DNA of 8,350 nucleotides from Deltaproteobacteria bacterium. Its GTDB lineage: Bacteria; Myxococcota_A; Polyangia; Polyangiales; Ga0077539. The stretch spans positions 1 through 8,350 of the forward strand of contig CANMAT010000134.1 of the NCBI GenBank assembly GCA_947494865.1, given 5' to 3'. Below, in pieces: positions 6,063 through 8,350 of this stretch (within the stretch, counting starts at the first letter, position 1; every line of letters starts with the position of its first letter). The notes below the pieces were generated by a model that saw only the letters and a program-made list of their open reading frames with translations, made no database searches and had not been told where the DNA came from. The position numbers were made by a program, and so were the translations under genes.

Positions 6063-6797
6063 ATGACCGCCCGCTCGCTCTCACTGTTTGCGCTCGCCCT
6101 CGTGGCCGCGTGCTCTTCGAACCCCGCGGTCTCGACGCCCGACGCGGCGGCCGCGCCCGACGCCGCCGCCACACCCGACGCGATCGCCACAGACGCGACC
6201 GCCGCAGACGCGACCGCAGGCGGCGGCTTCACGGCGACGCCGTACGTCACCGCCGCGCCCGAGCGCGTGTTCTCCGAGGCCGAGATGGTGCTCGCGCCGG
6301 GCCGCGACTACCGCGCGGTGATCGAGACCGACGCGGGCCGCATCACCGTCGACCTCTACGAGACGCAGACGCCCCTCACGGTGAACTCGTTCGTCTTCCT
6401 GGCGCTGCACCACTTCTTCGACGGCCTCGCGTTTCACCGCGTGCTCGACGGCTTCGTGGCGCAGGGCGGCGACCCCAACACCGCCGCCGACAACCGTCGC
6501 GCCTGGGGCACCGGCGGCCCGGGCTACCAGTTCGACACCGAGAGCGTCGGCGGGCTCACCTTCGACGGCGCGGGCGTGCTCGGCATGGCCCGCGCGGCGT
6601 CGCGCACCACCAACGGCTCGCAGTTCTTCATCACCCTCGCGGCGACCCCGACGCTCAACGGGCAGTACACGGTGTTCGGGCGCGTCACCGACGGCCTCGA
6701 CGTGCTCGCGCGCATCGCCCGCAACGAGAACGCGATGACGCCGCCCGCGACGCCCACCCGCATGACGCGCGTCACCATCGAGGAGCGCGCGCGGTAG
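6063..6797 (+). CDS. Lipoprotein peptidyl-prolyl cis-trans isomerase, cyclophilin type
   Basis: A 244-residue exported cyclophilin, which would speed proline isomerisation during protein folding in the periplasm or at the surface. Residues 1-17 are a lipoprotein signal with lipobox VAAC (Cys17). A low-complexity Asp/Ala/Pro/Thr linker follows (about 25-53, repeated PDAAA and DATA units). The cyclophilin domain spans about 85-240. It has FHRVLDGFVAQGGDP (124-138) with catalytic Arg126, Phe131 and Gln134, and NGSQFFITL (184-192) with Gln187 and Phe189. LNGQYTVFG (198-206) follows, where the Trp of human CypA (W121) is replaced by Thr, so weak cyclosporin binding is expected. The frame is open upstream to 5865, but the ATG at 6063 starts the signal peptide, so it is preferred. 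No Shine-Dalgarno sequence is seen. The next gene begins 35 bp downstream and may be co-transcribed. Confidence 0.92.
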   Translation: MTARSLSLFALALVAACSSNPAVSTPDAAAAPDAAATPDAIATDATAADATAGGGFTATPYVTAAPERVFSEAEMVLAPGRDYRAVIETDAGRITVDLYETQTPLTVNSFVFLALHHFFDGLAFHRVLDGFVAQGGDPNTAADNRRAWGTGGPGYQFDTESVGGLTFDGAGVLGMARAASRTTNGSQFFITLAATPTLNGQYTVFGRVTDGLDVLARIARNENAMTPPATPTRMTRVTIEERAR

Positions 6798-6832
6798 TGC
6801 ATTTCTCACCGACCTGTGTAGAGTCCGCCGCC

Positions 6833-7351
6833 GTGCAGGCGCGTTGGAGTGTCTTGTTTTTTGTGTTGCTCGCAGCGTGCTCGAGCGCCGGCGAGGTGAG
6901 CGTGCGGGGCAACACCGTGAGCGCCGCGAACCTCGACTACACCTTCGGCCCGACGCCCCCCGCGTGGCGGTCGATCACCATCGAGGGCAACGACGCGGCG
7001 TGGTTCGACGAGGCGACGCGCGGCACCGTGCACGTCGACCACACCTGCGAGCGCTCGCAAGACACAGCCCTCCCGGCGCTCGTCGGGCACCTGCTCCTGG
7101 GCTTCACCGCGCGCGAGTTCGCCCTCGAAGAGACGGTGCCCTTCGACGGCCGCGAGGCGCGCCACGTGGTGCTGCGCGCGAGCCTCGACGGCGTACCCCG
7201 CGCCATCGAGCTCTACGTGATGAAAAAAGACGGCTGCGTCTACGACCTCGGCTTCGTCGCCCCGCCCGACCGCTTCGACGCCGGCCGCGCGGGCTTCGAC
7301 GCCTTCGCGCGAGGCTTTCACACGGGCCGCTCGCCGCTCGCCGCGCCATGA
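6833..7351 (+). CDS. Small lipoprotein upstream of mlaE, unknown function
   Basis: A 172-residue predicted lipoprotein that I cannot assign to a named family. The signal is QARWSVLFFVLLAACSS with lipobox LAAC (Cys16). The mature part has no repeats or membrane segments. The segment about 120-165 (AIELYVMKKDGCVYDLGFVA...FDAFARGF) recalls the end of PsbP/Mog1-like folds, a weak resemblance by eye only. The GTG start at 6833 is favoured because it gives a compact signal peptide and has GAG ten to twelve bases upstream. An in-frame GTG at 6797 overlaps the cyclophilin stop codon and has GAGGAG eleven bases upstream; it would add 12 residues before the signal. The stop codon overlaps the mlaE start (ATGA), so the two are probably translationally coupled. 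The protein may serve lipid transport, an inference from position alone. Confidence 0.82.
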   Translation: MQARWSVLFFVLLAACSSAGEVSVRGNTVSAANLDYTFGPTPPAWRSITIEGNDAAWFDEATRGTVHVDHTCERSQDTALPALVGHLLLGFTAREFALEETVPFDGREARHVVLRASLDGVPRAIELYVMKKDGCVYDLGFVAPPDRFDAGRAGFDAFARGFHTGRSPLAAP

Positions 7352-8193
7352 GCGCCGCCGCCCCCGAGCCGCCGCCCGCGCCGCGGAGCCCGTCGATCGT
7401 GCCGGCGCCGCCGAAGCACAAGCCCTGGTACGCGGCCCAGCTCGAGTCGATCACCGTGTTCCTCGACGAGCTCGGGGGCATGGCGATCCTCTTTCGCGAC
7501 GCCACCCTCGCGGCCTTCGCGCGACCCTTCGAATGGCGCGAGGTGGTCTATCAGCTCGAGCAGATGGGGGTGAAATCCATCTCCATCGCCCTCATCACCG
7601 CCATGTTCGTCGGCATGGTGATGACGGTGCAGTTCGCCTTCGGCCTCGAGCGCTTCGGCGCCACCGACTATGTGGGCCGCGTGATCGGGCTCTCGATCAC
7701 CCGCGAGCTGGCGCCCTCCCTCACGGCCCTCGTCGTGGGCAGCCGCATCGGGTCGGGCATGGCCGCCGAGATCGGCTCCATGGCCGTCACCGAGCAGATC
7801 GACGCCATTCGCGCCCTCGGCGCCGACCCGGTGAAGAAGCTCGTCACCCCGCGCCTCATCGCGTGCGTGATCCTCATCCCCGTGCTCGCGCTCTTCGCCG
7901 ACGTGGTGGGCTTCGGCGGCGCCATGGTGGTCGCCAACCTCCAGTTCGACACGCCCATGGGCTTCTTTCTGCGCACGGCCCTCGAGTCGATCAACATGCA
8001 AGACTTCATGTCGGGGCTCGGCAAGGCGCCCTTCTTCGGCGTGAGCATCGCCATGATCGGCTGCTACTACGGCATGCAGACGCGCGGGGGCACCGAGGGC
8101 GTAGGCCGCGCCACCACGCGCACCGTGGTGGTCTCCGCGGTGTCCATTCTCGTCTCCGACTTCATGCTCACGAAGCTCTTTCTCTCGCTGTGA
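7348..8193 (+). CDS. mlaE: MlaE-family ABC transporter permease (phospholipid trafficking)
   Basis: A 281-residue inner-membrane permease of the MlaE/YrbE (DUF140) family. In characterised systems it pairs with the ATPase MlaF and an MCE-domain protein MlaD to move phospholipids between the inner and outer membranes. Residues 1-26 are a Pro/Ala-rich cytoplasmic tail, longer than usual. An amphipathic segment follows, then hydrophobic segments at about 78-98, 115-135, 170-195, 225-242 and 259-279. The family signature is clear: ELAPSLTALVVGSRIGSGMA (120-139), EIGSMAVTEQIDA (141-153) and LGADPVKKLVTPR (157-169). The length is normal for the family. The ATG overlaps the stop of the upstream lipoprotein gene by 4 bp, and its own stop overlaps the next gene start by 4 bp (GTGA). 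No Shine-Dalgarno sequence is seen, consistent with coupled translation. Family assignment is secure; the gene symbol is by family, not proven orthology. Confidence 0.95.
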   Translation: MSAAAPEPPPAPRSPSIVPAPPKHKPWYAAQLESITVFLDELGGMAILFRDATLAAFARPFEWREVVYQLEQMGVKSISIALITAMFVGMVMTVQFAFGLERFGATDYVGRVIGLSITRELAPSLTALVVGSRIGSGMAAEIGSMAVTEQIDAIRALGADPVKKLVTPRLIACVILIPVLALFADVVGFGGAMVVANLQFDTPMGFFLRTALESINMQDFMSGLGKAPFFGVSIAMIGCYYGMQTRGGTEGVGRATTRTVVVSAVSILVSDFMLTKLFLSL

Positions 8194-8350
8194 CCGACGC
8201 GCGATCGCTCGCGGCCGACCGCGACGCCCCGGCGAGCGAGCGCTACGCCGCCCTGTGGACGCTCCTCTCCGAAGCGCCCGACGCGCACCTCGACCTCGCG
8301 GCCTCCGTCGCCGACGAGCCCCTCGGCGCCCTCGAGGCGTGGACGGTGCC
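8190..8350 (+). CDS. Unidentified protein, N-terminal fragment, coupled to mlaE
   Basis: A reading frame starts at GTG 8190, overlapping the mlaE stop codon by 4 bp, and stays open to the right edge (53 residues visible). Almost every third codon position is G or C, as expected for real coding DNA here, while the other frames look worse. The visible residues are Ala/Asp/Leu-rich, predicted helical, and soluble, with no signal peptide. No Walker A motif or other nucleotide-binding signature appears in the part seen. The usual neighbour of a permease like this is the MlaF ATPase, whose Walker A lies near residue 40; its absence suggests another protein. I do not recognise it. Confidence 0.75.
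   Translation, partial: MTDARSLAADRDAPASERYAALWTLLSEAPDAHLDLAASVADEPLGALEAWTV

Noticed and set aside
901..6066. A 1721-codon plus-strand open frame antisense to four genes
   Set aside because: The translation is Arg/Ala/Gly/His/Glu-rich low complexity with no domain, and the opposite strand carries well-supported genes. High GC at third positions of those genes removes stops from this antisense frame.
5174..6250. A 358-residue minus-strand frame across the divergent region and the cyclophilin start
   Set aside because: Its C-terminal part is Arg/Ala-rich out-of-frame translation of the outer-membrane-like gene, and the rest is antisense to the cyclophilin leader and intergenic DNA. No domain is visible.

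Overview
The window is a very GC-rich stretch with strong G/C preference at third codon positions. Together with several lipoproteins carrying Asp/Ala/Pro-rich linkers, Cys-rich CGACG modules, a REC-PATAN (DUF4388) signalling protein and an MlaE-type permease, this points to a member of the Myxococcota (deltaproteobacterial myxobacteria, perhaps Polyangiales/Sandaracinaceae-like). The phylum call is inference from gene style, not from a marker gene.

Layout. Five genes lie on the minus strand, read from about 5847 down to 1: a small exported outer-membrane-like protein (5847-5230), a 652-residue multidomain signalling protein with MshEN-HD-REC-PATAN order (5157-3199), a large Cys-rich lipoprotein (3126-970), a 70-residue stand-alone biotinyl-domain protein (880-668), and the N-terminal 194 residues of a class I PLP-dependent aminotransferase that runs off the left edge (583-1). 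The gaps are 72, 72, 89 and 84 bp. They could be one long transcription unit or several short ones; a GC-rich hairpin sits in the 970/880 gap. A 215-bp divergent intergenic region (5848-6062) separates these from four plus-strand genes: a lipoprotein cyclophilin (6063-6797), a small lipoprotein (6833-7351), an MlaE-family permease (7348-8193) and the start of an unidentified protein (8190 to the right edge). The last three overlap by 4 bp at each junction (ATGA, GTGA) and look like a translationally coupled operon.

How the genes may work together. The plus-strand side is envelope-oriented: an exported PPIase, a lipoprotein, and a phospholipid-trafficking permease. The minus-strand signalling protein carries domains associated with cyclic-di-GMP and phosphorelay signalling, but the key residues of each are altered, so it may be a scaffold or ligand sensor rather than an enzyme or a phospho-switch. 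The most interesting items are this degenerate protein, the perfect palindrome GAACGCA-AGG-TGCGTTC in the divergent intergenic region, the duplicated start-codon context of the signalling gene, and the lack of an ATPase signature directly after mlaE. I found no RNA genes, CRISPR arrays, insertion sequences or clear evidence of a wholly new system.
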